A stretch of DNA of 64,000 nucleotides. It comes from Marinomonas profundi (lineage in GTDB: Bacteria > Pseudomonadota > Gammaproteobacteria > Pseudomonadales > Marinomonadaceae). The notes below the pieces were generated by a model that was given only the letters and a program-made list of their open reading frames with translations, ran no database searches and had not been told where the DNA came from. Where the stretch lies: NCBI RefSeq assembly GCF_020694005.1, contig NZ_CP073013.1, positions 806,001 through 870,000 on the forward strand. Direction: 5' to 3'. Both the position numbers and the translations under genes were made by a program. This document shows, in pieces, positions 46,065 to 54,268 of the stretch (its first letter is position 1; every line of letters starts with the position of its first letter).

Positions 46065-46853
46065 ATGCAACCTAGAATCAATGTCGCACTGAAAGCAGCT
46101 CGTGCCGCTGCAGAATATATAGTTCACTCGCAAGAAAAACTGCTTTTTGACAAAGAGCAAGGCCAATCGGCTGAGCAAGTTTATCAAACGGTTTGCTCTG
46201 GCGCAGAACGCAGCATTGTTTACCACCTAGAAAAAGCCTACCCAGCTGACACCATTACCACTCGCCTGCAAGGCACGGTACAAAATGGTAACGAAGGCGA
46301 ATGGGTCATTGATGCCATCCAAGGGCAGCATTTATTTTCACGCGGCCTAACTGGCAACGTCATTACAATGAGCTACCTAGTTGCCGGTAAAGTGGAGCAC
46401 GCTCTTGTGCTAAACCCTCACACCAAAGACGAGTTTTACGCCAGTAAAGGTCGTGGTGCTTACCTGAACAATTCACGTATTCGCAGCAGTTCTGCCCGTA
46501 CTTTAGATCAGACAACGGTGGCAGCGCAATTCCCTGCTACTGACCGTCTTATGCCGTACCTATCCGGCCAGTTTGCGGTATTAACTGAGATGGCCGAACA
46601 AGGTGCTCGCGCTGTGCTGCAAGACTGTCCAGCCTTGATGCTGGCTAACGTCGCCGCTGGCCGTCTTGATGCCGCTTGGGGTATTAAGCTACAAGAATGG
46701 GAAATGCAAGCGCCGCTGTTTATCGCCAAAGAAGCAGGCTGTTTGTTTGCTGGCTTTGATGGTTCACCAAGCCCAGAAAAAGGCGATATTCTTTGTGCGG
46801 CACCGCGCTTATTTAAAGTATTACTGCCGGTACTAAACAAACACCTTAACTAA
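46065..46853 (+). CDS. SuhB homologue lacking catalytic residues (inositol-monophosphatase fold)
   Basis: The 262-residue protein aligns end to end with SuhB (MQPRINVALKAARAAAEYIV start, ANVAAGRLDAAW, IAKEAGCLFAGFDG) and sits opposite trmJ as suhB does in Pseudomonas. The Mg-binding and catalytic positions are changed: TEE around residue 67 reads TTRLQG; DPLDGT at 83-88 reads DAIQGQ; the WD near 212 reads WE; and the TNVD Asp near 44 reads QTVC. Phosphatase activity therefore looks lost. E. coli SuhB also works in rRNA transcription antitermination with Nus factors, so this non-catalytic role may be what is kept. The frame is intact and well used, so it is not a pseudogene. Confidence 0.88.
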   Translation: MQPRINVALKAARAAAEYIVHSQEKLLFDKEQGQSAEQVYQTVCSGAERSIVYHLEKAYPADTITTRLQGTVQNGNEGEWVIDAIQGQHLFSRGLTGNVITMSYLVAGKVEHALVLNPHTKDEFYASKGRGAYLNNSRIRSSSARTLDQTTVAAQFPATDRLMPYLSGQFAVLTEMAEQGARAVLQDCPALMLANVAAGRLDAAWGIKLQEWEMQAPLFIAKEAGCLFAGFDGSPSPEKGDILCAAPRLFKVLLPVLNKHLN

Positions 46854-46936
46854 GACGCCAGCTTGTTCAAACGCTAAAAGCCAAAACAAAGAACAACCCC
46901 CGTCTTCCCCTTGAAGAAAGGGGAAGAAACTTAGAC

Positions 46937-46971
46937 ACAAAAAAGGGCGCTTTCTAAGGCGCCCTTTTTTT
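46937..46971. terminator. Bidirectional terminator between the suhB homologue and the oxidoreductase
   Basis: AAAAAAGGGCGC and GCGCCCTTTTTT pair around TTTCTAAG, with A and T runs on both sides, between two convergent genes. Confidence 0.88.
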
Positions 46972-46991
46972 ATCACACACTTTTGCTTACC

Positions 46992-48050
46992 TCAGTGTTT
47001 GTGATGACTGTGCTCATGATGATGTTCATGTAAATCTTCTTCATCATGGTGATGATCATCACCTGGATCGGTTTCGCCAGGGTAATACAAACCTATGTCC
47101 TGACGGATCTCATCCAGTGTGGCGATCAGCTCTAAGCTGTCTTGCCAGCTATGATTTGGACTTTGAATCAAGCCCTCTTCGAGACAACGGTTTACTTCAT
47201 CCACTTCAAATTGATAACCATCACCAGGAAAATCAAACGTCACGGCACGTTCTTTATTGTCTGCGCTGACAATGCGACAAGACTTCGCTTTAAACCACTC
47301 AGAATCAATTTCAATATAGCCTTTGGAGCCGGATAATATGGCCCGATTAGGGTTATGTGAAATCAATGAAGCGTCTAAAGAAGCAAGTTGGCCACTTTCC
47401 CAGCCCAGTAAAATCTGCTCAAATAAATCGACGTTTGTATCACCAATAAGCGCTTGATTCTGTACAAAATCAGGCTTACCGAAAAACAACTGCGCCAAAA
47501 ACACAGGGTAAATACCAATGTCCAACAACGCGCCGCCGCCCATTTCTATATTAAGCAGACGATGATTAGGGTCCGTCGGAGCAAGGAAGTTAAAGCTGGC
47601 TTGAATGCTGTTTAAATCCCCAATCTCCCCTTCTTCAACCCACTCGACAACCTGCTCGATTACGGGGTTAAAACGTGTCCACATAGCTTCCATGACAAAA
47701 ACGTTATGCTTACGCGCCAGATCATAAAGCTCTTTTGACTGTACTTCATTGATGGTAAAAGGTTTTTCACACAACACCGCTTTACCAGCCAAAATACAGG
47801 CCTTCACCAAATCGTAATGATAAACATGGGGGACCGCGATATAAATCACCTCAACTTCATGACTGTTAATCAGCGAAAAATAGTCCACAAACGCTAATTC
47901 GATATCAAACTCAGCAGCAAATTGATCCGCTGACTCTTTGTTGCGAGAAGCCACCGCACGAAGTTCACCCGCCTTAACATGACAAAAATCACTCGCGAAC
48001 ACATGCGCAATGTGACCTGTACCGATAATACCCCAGCGTACCTTCTTCAT
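46992..48050 (-). CDS. Gfo/Idh/MocA-family oxidoreductase with His-rich C-terminus
   Basis: The ATG at 48050, behind GGGGAGAATCCT, gives 352 residues. The N-terminal Rossmann fold KVRWGIIGTGHIAHVFASDF and the family motif VLCEKPFTINEVQSKEL are clear, and GGGALLDIGIYPVFLAQLFF marks the C-terminal domain. Substrates of this family are sugars, inositols or dihydrodiols; it resembles dihydrodiol/xylose dehydrogenases, but the substrate is unknown. The last 25 residues are about half His with Asp/Glu (HHHHDEEDLHEHHHEHSHHK), a likely metal-binding tail that is unusual for the family. Confidence 0.87.
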   Translation of the reverse strand: MKKVRWGIIGTGHIAHVFASDFCHVKAGELRAVASRNKESADQFAAEFDIELAFVDYFSLINSHEVEVIYIAVPHVYHYDLVKACILAGKAVLCEKPFTINEVQSKELYDLARKHNVFVMEAMWTRFNPVIEQVVEWVEEGEIGDLNSIQASFNFLAPTDPNHRLLNIEMGGGALLDIGIYPVFLAQLFFGKPDFVQNQALIGDTNVDLFEQILLGWESGQLASLDASLISHNPNRAILSGSKGYIEIDSEWFKAKSCRIVSADNKERAVTFDFPGDGYQFEVDEVNRCLEEGLIQSPNHSWQDSLELIATLDEIRQDIGLYYPGETDPGDDHHHDEEDLHEHHHEHSHHKH

Positions 48051-48116
48051 AGGATTCTCCCCATAGACATAATCCAAAACGTATTAACCTTCTGCTAAGT
48101 TTGACCTCAAAGCACA

Positions 48117-48788
48117 TTATAGTCCATCGGCATTTTCAAGCTCTTGAATACGCTCATTTAATCTTTCAACGTCACTTTCCAATTGCGCGATTTGAGCTTT
48201 AAGCTGCTGAATATATTCATCACGTTTATCGACCACTAATGCAGCCGCAGAATCGCCCTTTAATGGTCGTTCAGATTCGGAACAAAAACACTCTTGATAG
48301 CGCTGCTCACGCTTACCCGGTTCCCTTGACAACTGACAAACATAAGGACCACCGGTTTTGGTTTGCAACGATTGCAAAGCCGCCGTCACCTCATCGAGGG
48401 ATTGAAAGCTGTGTAAGCGCCCACTACGAGAACGCAACTCGCCCGGCGTTTGAGCACCGCGCAAAAAAAGCAGCGTTACGATGGCCGTTTCAGCGGGCGA
48501 TAATTGTAAATCGGAAAACTCGGTATTGCAGAATCTATGCTGATATTTGCTAACCCGACTGTGGGACGCGGTGATTTCCGTCACCAAACCTCGCGTCAGC
48601 AAAGCCTCTGTCGCGTCTTGGATCTCTATTTCAGACAATTGAGTCACAGGTTCTCGATTAGACTTTTGGTTACAGGCATTCACCAAAGCATTCAAACTAA
48701 GCGGGTATTGATCTGGCGTGGTGACCTCTTTTTCCATGAGACAACCAATAATACGCATTTCGATAAAATTCACTTCGTGGTAACTCAT
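48117..48788 (-). CDS. YceH-family protein (DUF480)
   Basis: The 223-residue protein starts MSYHEVNFIEMRIIGCLMEK and carries TPDQYPLSLNALVNACNQKS and LRSRSGRLHSFQSLDEV, typical of DUF480/YceH, which has two winged-helix domains. A coiled coil (about residues 190-218, QLKAQIAQLESDVERLNERI) closes the protein. The function is unknown; the fold suggests nucleic-acid or protein binding. It is 66 bp upstream of the oxidoreductase on the same strand and may be co-transcribed with it. Confidence 0.92.
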   Translation of the reverse strand: MSYHEVNFIEMRIIGCLMEKEVTTPDQYPLSLNALVNACNQKSNREPVTQLSEIEIQDATEALLTRGLVTEITASHSRVSKYQHRFCNTEFSDLQLSPAETAIVTLLFLRGAQTPGELRSRSGRLHSFQSLDEVTAALQSLQTKTGGPYVCQLSREPGKREQRYQECFCSESERPLKGDSAAALVVDKRDEYIQQLKAQIAQLESDVERLNERIQELENADGL

Positions 48789-48868
48789 AAGACTTCCCCA
48801 ACAGCTTTAGTCTATTTGCTTTTCTCTCTCTCGGATTTTCTCTATCTCGGCCTGTCTTTATCCAGTGC

Positions 48869-49657
48869 TTAACGATGTTTTCTAAACGTTTTAAACGGCA
48901 TCGCCAAAACCGCCTTTAACGAGGCAGGTTGATACGTTTTCGTATCCGGCAAGCCTATTTTTAAGTGTTCATCCCCTGCTAATGCTTGCGCTCTTTTAGT
49001 ACTGAACAAGGTATCCCAAATACTTAGGAAGAAACCAAAATTACTGTTTGCTTCAAGATTCACTCTAGAATGATGGATACGATGCATATCAGGCGTGACC
49101 AGTAATCGCTGCACCCAAGCTTCAATATTAACAGGCAATCTTGCATTGGTGTGATTAAACATCGCAGAGGCATTCAATAAAATATCAAATACCAATACCG
49201 CTTCTAATGGAATACCCAATAACCAAACCGCCAGCGCCTTAATGCAAAGTGACAATAAAATTTCAATCGGATGAAAACGCACAGCAGAACTAACGTCTAA
49301 CTCAGGGTCGGAGTGATGCACCCGATGAATGCGCCACAAAATATCAATGCGATGAAACAACCTATGCTGCCAATAAATAAGGCCATCGAGCCATAAAATA
49401 CCCAATATAAAACTAAGCCAAAAAGGCAGATTCAATAATGAAAGCAAGCCAAAATCTTGGCTAAATACCGCCACGACAGACAACATAAAAGGCTGTACGA
49501 GACGAACACACAAGGCACCAAGCAATAACAAAGTAATATTATGTTTCCAGCGTTGTCGCCATTGCAAAAGTGCGCCTCTTGGGCGACGCCATTGCCACAC
49601 TAACAAGGCGCTAAACACCACTAAAAACACACCAAAACGAAGGGTAAAGTCGATCAT
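48869..49657 (-). CDS. Sterol desaturase / fatty-acid hydroxylase family membrane protein
   Basis: The 262-residue protein has about four or five membrane segments and the His-box set of the family: HRLFHR (about 98-103), HRVHHSD (about 109-115) and HRIHHSR near residue 195, plus a HTN motif between. These His clusters bind a di-iron centre used for hydroxylation or desaturation of lipids. The substrate is unknown in bacteria without sterols. It follows the DUF1801-like gene by 12 bp. Confidence 0.88.
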   Translation of the reverse strand: MIDFTLRFGVFLVVFSALLVWQWRRPRGALLQWRQRWKHNITLLLLGALCVRLVQPFMLSVVAVFSQDFGLLSLLNLPFWLSFILGILWLDGLIYWQHRLFHRIDILWRIHRVHHSDPELDVSSAVRFHPIEILLSLCIKALAVWLLGIPLEAVLVFDILLNASAMFNHTNARLPVNIEAWVQRLLVTPDMHRIHHSRVNLEANSNFGFFLSIWDTLFSTKRAQALAGDEHLKIGLPDTKTYQPASLKAVLAMPFKTFRKHR

Positions 49658-49669
49658 TTAGCCAATAAC

Positions 49670-50062
49670 CTAATTTAGAGACGCCTTATCTTTTGGATGG
49701 TTTAATTCAGAGTGGACTTTTATTTGCCCGAAAAGCTCAGCCAACACATTCAAGTTAATGTCATCCAAATTGTGAATAATCAAACAATCATCCCCAAATT
49801 GTGCTCGCGGCAATCGATCAGAAAATGAATACAGCACACTAAGGTCGGAAAAATACACACAGAAATGACCCTCGTGCACCGCGACACCATACAGCCAATG
49901 CCCATTCTGTTGGAAATAAGGGATGCCTAGATTACTCACCAGCTCAGCCTCTGGTGCAACGGCTTCCATCATGCAAATTACTTCCAATAAATCCGCCTGC
50001 ATTGCAGGAGGGACTTGCTTAACATAACCTCTAACGAAATGACTCGATGTTAATGTCGACAT
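49670..50062 (-). CDS. DUF1801/YdhG-like small protein
   Basis: The 130-residue soluble protein contains SNLGIPYFQQNGHWLYGVAV and GHFCVYFSDLSVLYSF, which resemble the GIP-Y and G-HK-hig-Y elements of DUF1801 (YdhG/YjbR/CyaY-like fold). The function is not known; some relatives are annotated as frataxin-like, without proof. It is probably in one transcript with the sterol-desaturase-family gene. Confidence 0.7.
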   Translation of the reverse strand: MSTLTSSHFVRGYVKQVPPAMQADLLEVICMMEAVAPEAELVSNLGIPYFQQNGHWLYGVAVHEGHFCVYFSDLSVLYSFSDRLPRAQFGDDCLIIHNLDDINLNVLAELFGQIKVHSELNHPKDKASLN

Positions 50063-50114
50063 AAGAACCTCTCCTATTAAGCAGACCTGCGAGACGATTT
50101 TAGAACAGGGTGAA

Positions 50115-51269
50115 TCAGATAAAACCGCGCTGCCTCAACGCTTTTTCAATACGCGTCATCGCTTGGTCGAGGGTGGATTGAGGACAACCAAAGTTTAGGC
50201 GAATATAGTTAGGATTGCCAAAATCTTTACCATCAGAAACCCCGACTCCCGCCGCCAAAAAAAACGCATGAGGATCCTCTAAAGACAAGGCAGAAACATC
50301 GATCCACGCCAGATACGTGGCTTCTAAATGCGCCATCTTCATCGGAGTCTTGGCGATTCTTGACGCTAAAAAATCGCGGTTATTTTTCAAATAGCGTATT
50401 AATGACTGATGCCAAGCTTGTCCGTTTTCATAGGCTGCGATAGCGGCCGTCATTCCTAGCATGTTAGGCGATGGGATCAAACCGGCTTTTTCTTGATTAA
50501 ACCTTTGGCGCAGCAAAGGGTTTTCAATCACCGCAAAAGCATAACCCAAGCCGGCCGTATTAAAGGTTTTACTGGGCGCCATTAAAGTAATGGTGCGATT
50601 CGCCGCGTCTTGGTTCAAACTCGCAAAAGGCACATGAGGCACCTCATCCAAAATCAAATCACAGTGAATTTCATCACTGACAACGACTAAATCATACTGT
50701 TGCGCTAACGCATGAATACGCAATAACTCCGCCTTGGTATAAACACTGCCGCCTGGGTTATGAGGGTTGCACAAAAGAATCATTTTACTTTTTGGATTGG
50801 CGCAAGCCGCTTCAAATTGCGCCATATCTGGCACCCATCGACCGCTTTGAATTTGCATGTCGATACTGATCAATTGGCGTTTTGCCGTCAGTGGCGCCTT
50901 GGTTAAATGGTAATAAACTGGCCCAGGAACAATAACGCCATCGCCTTCGTTAGAAAAGATTCGAACGCTCAAATGTAAGGCGCAAACCAGTCCCGGCAAA
51001 TGCACTAAGTGCGCAGCAGAAACACCCCAATCATAACGGCTTGATAAATGGGATTGGATGGCTTTCACCAAGGTGTTTGGCGTCTGGGTATAACCATAGA
51101 CACCCTCATCAACTCGTTGATTTAACGCTTTTTTAATACAATCTGGAGAATCGAAGTCCATGTCTGCAACCCACATAGGAATCACTTCTTCAGGGTATTT
51201 AGACCACTTATCACTGTTCATGAAAGATCGATCAATAACACGCTCAAATACAGAAAAAACACCGTCCAT
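50115..51269 (-). CDS. MalY/PatB-type PLP-dependent cystathionine beta-lyase / aminotransferase
   Basis: A frame extends 40 codons upstream, but the ATG at 51269 behind GGAGAACAATGTA gives 384 residues starting MDGVFSVFERVIDRS. Motifs are EEVIPMWVADMDFDSP, LLCNPHNPGGSVYTKAEL, VVSDEIHCDLIL and the PLP-Lys segment MAPSKTFNTAGLGYAF, as in MalY/PatB. These cleave cystathionine to homocysteine. It is a single gene; no malT or maltose genes are near. Confidence 0.9.
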   Translation of the reverse strand: MDGVFSVFERVIDRSFMNSDKWSKYPEEVIPMWVADMDFDSPDCIKKALNQRVDEGVYGYTQTPNTLVKAIQSHLSSRYDWGVSAAHLVHLPGLVCALHLSVRIFSNEGDGVIVPGPVYYHLTKAPLTAKRQLISIDMQIQSGRWVPDMAQFEAACANPKSKMILLCNPHNPGGSVYTKAELLRIHALAQQYDLVVVSDEIHCDLILDEVPHVPFASLNQDAANRTITLMAPSKTFNTAGLGYAFAVIENPLLRQRFNQEKAGLIPSPNMLGMTAAIAAYENGQAWHQSLIRYLKNNRDFLASRIAKTPMKMAHLEATYLAWIDVSALSLEDPHAFFLAAGVGVSDGKDFGNPNYIRLNFGCPQSTLDQAMTRIEKALRQRGFI

Positions 51270-51533
51270 TACATTGTTCTCCACTCGCTTATTAAGCCTT
51301 ATCATTAGCACAGTTTTGCTACCGAATTCTAGCCGTAATGCCAGCAAGGAAAACGAAACAAAGCAAAAATACGATCCGCTCGATGACAAAAATAAGACTA
51401 AAATCCTTATTTCTTATCTCAAACCGACACAATCATTCTCAAAAAAGACTAAAAAAAATTTAAAAAGGCACTTTATCTATAAAAATCATACAGTTAAATT
51501 GATTAGAGTACTAAGTTTTTGAATTGTCAAGGG

Positions 51534-51563
51534 TTGACCTAAATTACACAATCAGCCTAGTAT
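51534..51563 (+). promoter_or_regulatory. Candidate betI promoter
   Basis: TTGACC (51534-51539) and TAGTAT (51558-51563) are 18 bp apart, about 40 bp before the betI ATG. The BetI-like palindrome begins 8 bp downstream of the -10 box, a position suited to repression. Confidence 0.45.
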
Positions 51564-51570
51564 AGTTTTC

Positions 51571-51588
51571 ATTAAACGGCTGTTTAAT
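51571..51588. promoter_or_regulatory. BetI operator candidate
   Basis: ATTAAACGGCTGTTTAAT is an 18-bp inverted repeat (7-bp perfect arms ATTAAAC/GTTTAAT) between the promoter and the betI ATG at 51604, as expected for an autoregulated TetR-family repressor. Confidence 0.6.
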
Positions 51589-51603
51589 AAAAAAGGACCC
51601 AGA

Positions 51604-52245
51604 ATGCCAAAAGTCGGAATGCCTGAAATACGCAAACCTCAGCTCATAGAGGCAGCCATAAAAGCCATAGACAAATACGGTTTTGCGGGAGCAACCGTCA
51701 GTCTTATTGCGAAAAAAGCCGGGGTTTCCCCTGCCATCATCAACCACTATTTTGGTGGCAAAGATGGACTATACGAAGCCACCATGCGCAGCCTGATTCG
51801 TGAATTTTTTGAAGTATTAAGCAAAGAAGTCACAAAAACGAAAAACAAATCCGCTAAAAGTAAAGTCATGGCGATTGTTACCGCCAGTTTTAGTCAGTCT
51901 CAAACACACCCCCAAGTGGTTAAAACCTGGATGGGATTTTGGGCATCAGCCATGCACACACCGTCCTTGTATCGATTACAAAATGTCTACTCGAAGCGCC
52001 TACAGTCCGCGCTAGTGTGTGTATTGAAAGAAGAATTTGAGAGAGAAAAAGCTCGCCGTATAGCCCTCACCGTCGCCGCGCTTATTGACGGTATGTGGCT
52101 AAGAGGCTCGTTAGCAGGCGGCATCGACAAACAAGAGTCAGCCGAACAAATACAGGCTTACTTAGAGCTGGTGTTTCAGGACTTAGTCTTTTCAGGGCTT
52201 AGCGTTTCAAAGCTTAATGCTTCAGAGTCGGACCTAAACACATAG
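51604..52245 (+). CDS. betI: BetI-family choline-responsive repressor
   Basis: The 213-residue TetR-family protein begins MPKVGMPEIRKPQLIEAAIK and has the BetI-type helix-turn-helix VSLIAKKAGVSPAIINHYFG with GKDGLYEATMRSL. C-terminal VKTWMGFWASAMHTPSLYRL and ALIDGMWLRGSLAGG also match BetI. BetI represses choline uptake and oxidation genes until choline is present. It lies 141 bp before choX. The betA/betB oxidation genes are not in this window. Confidence 0.93.
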   Translation: MPKVGMPEIRKPQLIEAAIKAIDKYGFAGATVSLIAKKAGVSPAIINHYFGGKDGLYEATMRSLIREFFEVLSKEVTKTKNKSAKSKVMAIVTASFSQSQTHPQVVKTWMGFWASAMHTPSLYRLQNVYSKRLQSALVCVLKEEFEREKARRIALTVAALIDGMWLRGSLAGGIDKQESAEQIQAYLELVFQDLVFSGLSVSKLNASESDLNT

Positions 52246-52352
52246 CGACAAGATAGAGATCACACATTTTACTTCAGGCAGCCTACGAAAACACGCTGCT
52301 CACCGTTTTAGGAGTTCACGCTCAGTGCCAACACTAGGCACTGTATTCGCTC

Positions 52353-52370
52353 ATTGATTTTGAGTTCAAT
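52353..52370. promoter_or_regulatory. Second BetI-like site before choX
   Basis: ATTGATTTTGAGTTCAAT has 5-bp perfect outer arms (ATTGA/TCAAT) and lies 16 bp before the choX ATG. It resembles BetI half-sites only loosely. Confidence 0.3.
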
Positions 52371-52386
52371 AAAAGAGGATAAGGGT

Positions 52387-53322
52387 ATGTTAAATAAGGC
52401 AAAGAAGACCGCGATCGCTGTCAGTATCGCCAGCGTTTCTGGATTAACCATGGCGGCAGAATGTTCCACGGTGCGTTTTTCGGATGTGGGTTGGACTGAC
52501 ATCACAGCGACCACAGCGGTCGTCAGTGAAATCAGCGAAGGCCTAGGTTATGCAACCAAAACGCAATTACTATCTGTTCCCGTTACCTACACGTCATTGG
52601 CAAATAACGACATCGATATTTTTCTCGGTAATTGGATGCCGACAATGCAAGCCGATATCGAACCTTACCTAAAAGCAGGCACAGTAGAAGACCTAGGCCC
52701 TAACCTAGTCGGCGCAAAATACACCTTGGCGGTGAGCAAATCCGCCTATGACCAAGGCGTTAAAACCTTTACCGACATTGCCAAGCACCGTCGCGAGTTT
52801 TCTGGCCGTATCTACGGTATTGAGCCGGGCAATGATGGCAATCGCATTATCCAAGACATGATTGATTCAAACGCCTTCGATCTAGGCGATTTCCAGTTGG
52901 TTGAATCCAGTGAAGCGGGCATGCTTTCCCAAGTTAGCCGTAATGCGCGTCGCGATAAGTGGATTGCCTTCCTTGGTTGGGCACCCCACCCAATGAACGC
53001 CAACTTTGAGATGGAATACTTATCAGGCGGCGACGACTACTTTGGACCCAATTACGGTGGCGCCAATGTGCATACCAACGTGCGTCAAGGCTATCTACAA
53101 GAATGCCCTAATGTCGGCAAGCTCCTGACCAACCTTACCTTCTCTTTGCCAATGGAAAACGAAATCATGGGCGCCATTTTAGACGATGGCAAAAAGCCCA
53201 ATATCGCCGCGAAAGAATGGCTTAAAGCGAACCCAGGTGTTCTCGATGCTTGGTTAGAAGGCGTCACCACAACCTCCGGTGATAATGGCCTTAACGCAGT
53301 GAAGTCCCATCTAGGCCTGTAA
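52387..53322 (+). CDS. choX: Choline ABC transporter, substrate-binding protein
   Basis: The start at ATG 52387 (behind GAGGATAAGGG) gives 311 residues with a signal peptide (MLNKAKKTAIAVSIASVSGL, cleavage near MAA). The mature protein has CSTVRFSDVGWTDITATTAV, IFLGNWMPTMQADIEPYL and FLGWAPHPMNANFEMEYLSG, as in ChoX/ProX-type binding proteins with an aromatic box for the trimethylammonium group. It binds choline in the periplasm for ChoWV. It is the first gene of choXWV. Confidence 0.93.
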   Translation: MLNKAKKTAIAVSIASVSGLTMAAECSTVRFSDVGWTDITATTAVVSEISEGLGYATKTQLLSVPVTYTSLANNDIDIFLGNWMPTMQADIEPYLKAGTVEDLGPNLVGAKYTLAVSKSAYDQGVKTFTDIAKHRREFSGRIYGIEPGNDGNRIIQDMIDSNAFDLGDFQLVESSEAGMLSQVSRNARRDKWIAFLGWAPHPMNANFEMEYLSGGDDYFGPNYGGANVHTNVRQGYLQECPNVGKLLTNLTFSLPMENEIMGAILDDGKKPNIAAKEWLKANPGVLDAWLEGVTTTSGDNGLNAVKSHLGL

Positions 53323-53419
53323 AGGCTTTTTTATCAGCAACACTCGTTTTACCAGCACACACTAGCGCTCTACGCACACGGCGTAGAGCGCTTCATCAAA
53401 CTATCGGGAGAACACCTAT

Positions 53420-54265
53420 ATGAATTGGCTGACGGATAATAAAATTCCTCTTGGCGCTTGGATGGAAAGCTTTGTCGATTGGCTAGTTTCTGCCGCTTCC
53501 GTATTCTTTGACTTTATCTCTATCACGCTCGAGACCATCATTTATACCCTAGTAGACTCCATTTTATGGGCTCACCCACTGGCGGTTATTGGCGTCATTT
53601 TAATCGGCGTATGGTTTCTGCATCGTAATATTGGTTTGCTAATATTCATTGCCGCGTCTTTTTTACTCATCATTAATATGGGCTATTGGGTAGAAACCAT
53701 CCAAACCCTTGTACTGGTGGTAACAGCAACGACGATCAGTGTCTTAATAGGCGTACCGATTGGTATCGCCGCAGCACACCGTCCTTGGTTATACACAATA
53801 CTGCGCCCGATTCTCGATTTAATGCAGACGATCCCCACCTTCGTTTACCTTATTCCAACGCTTATTCTGTTCGGCCTAGGGTATGTTCCTGGCTTGATTT
53901 CAACCATTATCTTCGCCATCGCCGCCCCGATCCGCTTAACTTACTTAGGCGTCAGCAAAGTCCCTAGCGAGCTGATCGAAGCCGGTTTAGCGTTTGGCTG
54001 CACAAAATCCAAACTACTTTACAAAGTCGAGTTGCCAGCGGCCATGCCGAACATCATGGCAGGCATCACGCAATGTATCATGCTGTCGCTTTCTATGGTG
54101 GTGGTGGCCGCACTCGTTGGTGCAGACGGCCTTGGAAAACCCGTTATCAGAGCATTGAACACAGTGAATATTTCCCAAGGTTTTGAAGCCGGTGTCGCCA
54201 TTGTATTGGTTGCCATCATGCTAGACCGTATTTGTAAATCACCAGCAATGAAAAACGAGGGGTAA
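53420..54265 (+). CDS. choW: Choline ABC transporter, permease
   Basis: The 281-residue protein has six or seven membrane segments and the ProW/OpuAB-like permease core with LRPILDLMQTIPTFVYLIPT, and an EAA loop near VPSELIEAGLAFGCTKSKLL. It forms the channel for choline import with ChoX and ChoV. The ATG is preceded by GGGAGAA, and the gene ends 3 bp before choV. Confidence 0.93.
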   Translation: MNWLTDNKIPLGAWMESFVDWLVSAASVFFDFISITLETIIYTLVDSILWAHPLAVIGVILIGVWFLHRNIGLLIFIAASFLLIINMGYWVETIQTLVLVVTATTISVLIGVPIGIAAAHRPWLYTILRPILDLMQTIPTFVYLIPTLILFGLGYVPGLISTIIFAIAAPIRLTYLGVSKVPSELIEAGLAFGCTKSKLLYKVELPAAMPNIMAGITQCIMLSLSMVVVAALVGADGLGKPVIRALNTVNISQGFEAGVAIVLVAIMLDRICKSPAMKNEG

Positions 54266-54268
54266 TTT

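Noticed and set aside
46065..46853. Reading the suhB homologue as a pseudogene
   Set aside because: No stop or frameshift, normal length and strong conservation outside the catalytic positions; pseudoenzyme is the better reading.
51270..51389. 40-residue N-terminal extension of the MalY/PatB-like gene
   Set aside because: A GGAG site precedes the internal ATG at 51269, and family members begin there; the extension is Ser/Leu-rich and unlike a signal peptide in context.
52324..52342. AGTGCC/GGCACT hairpin between betI and choX as a terminator
   Set aside because: No T run follows; may be only a leader structure.
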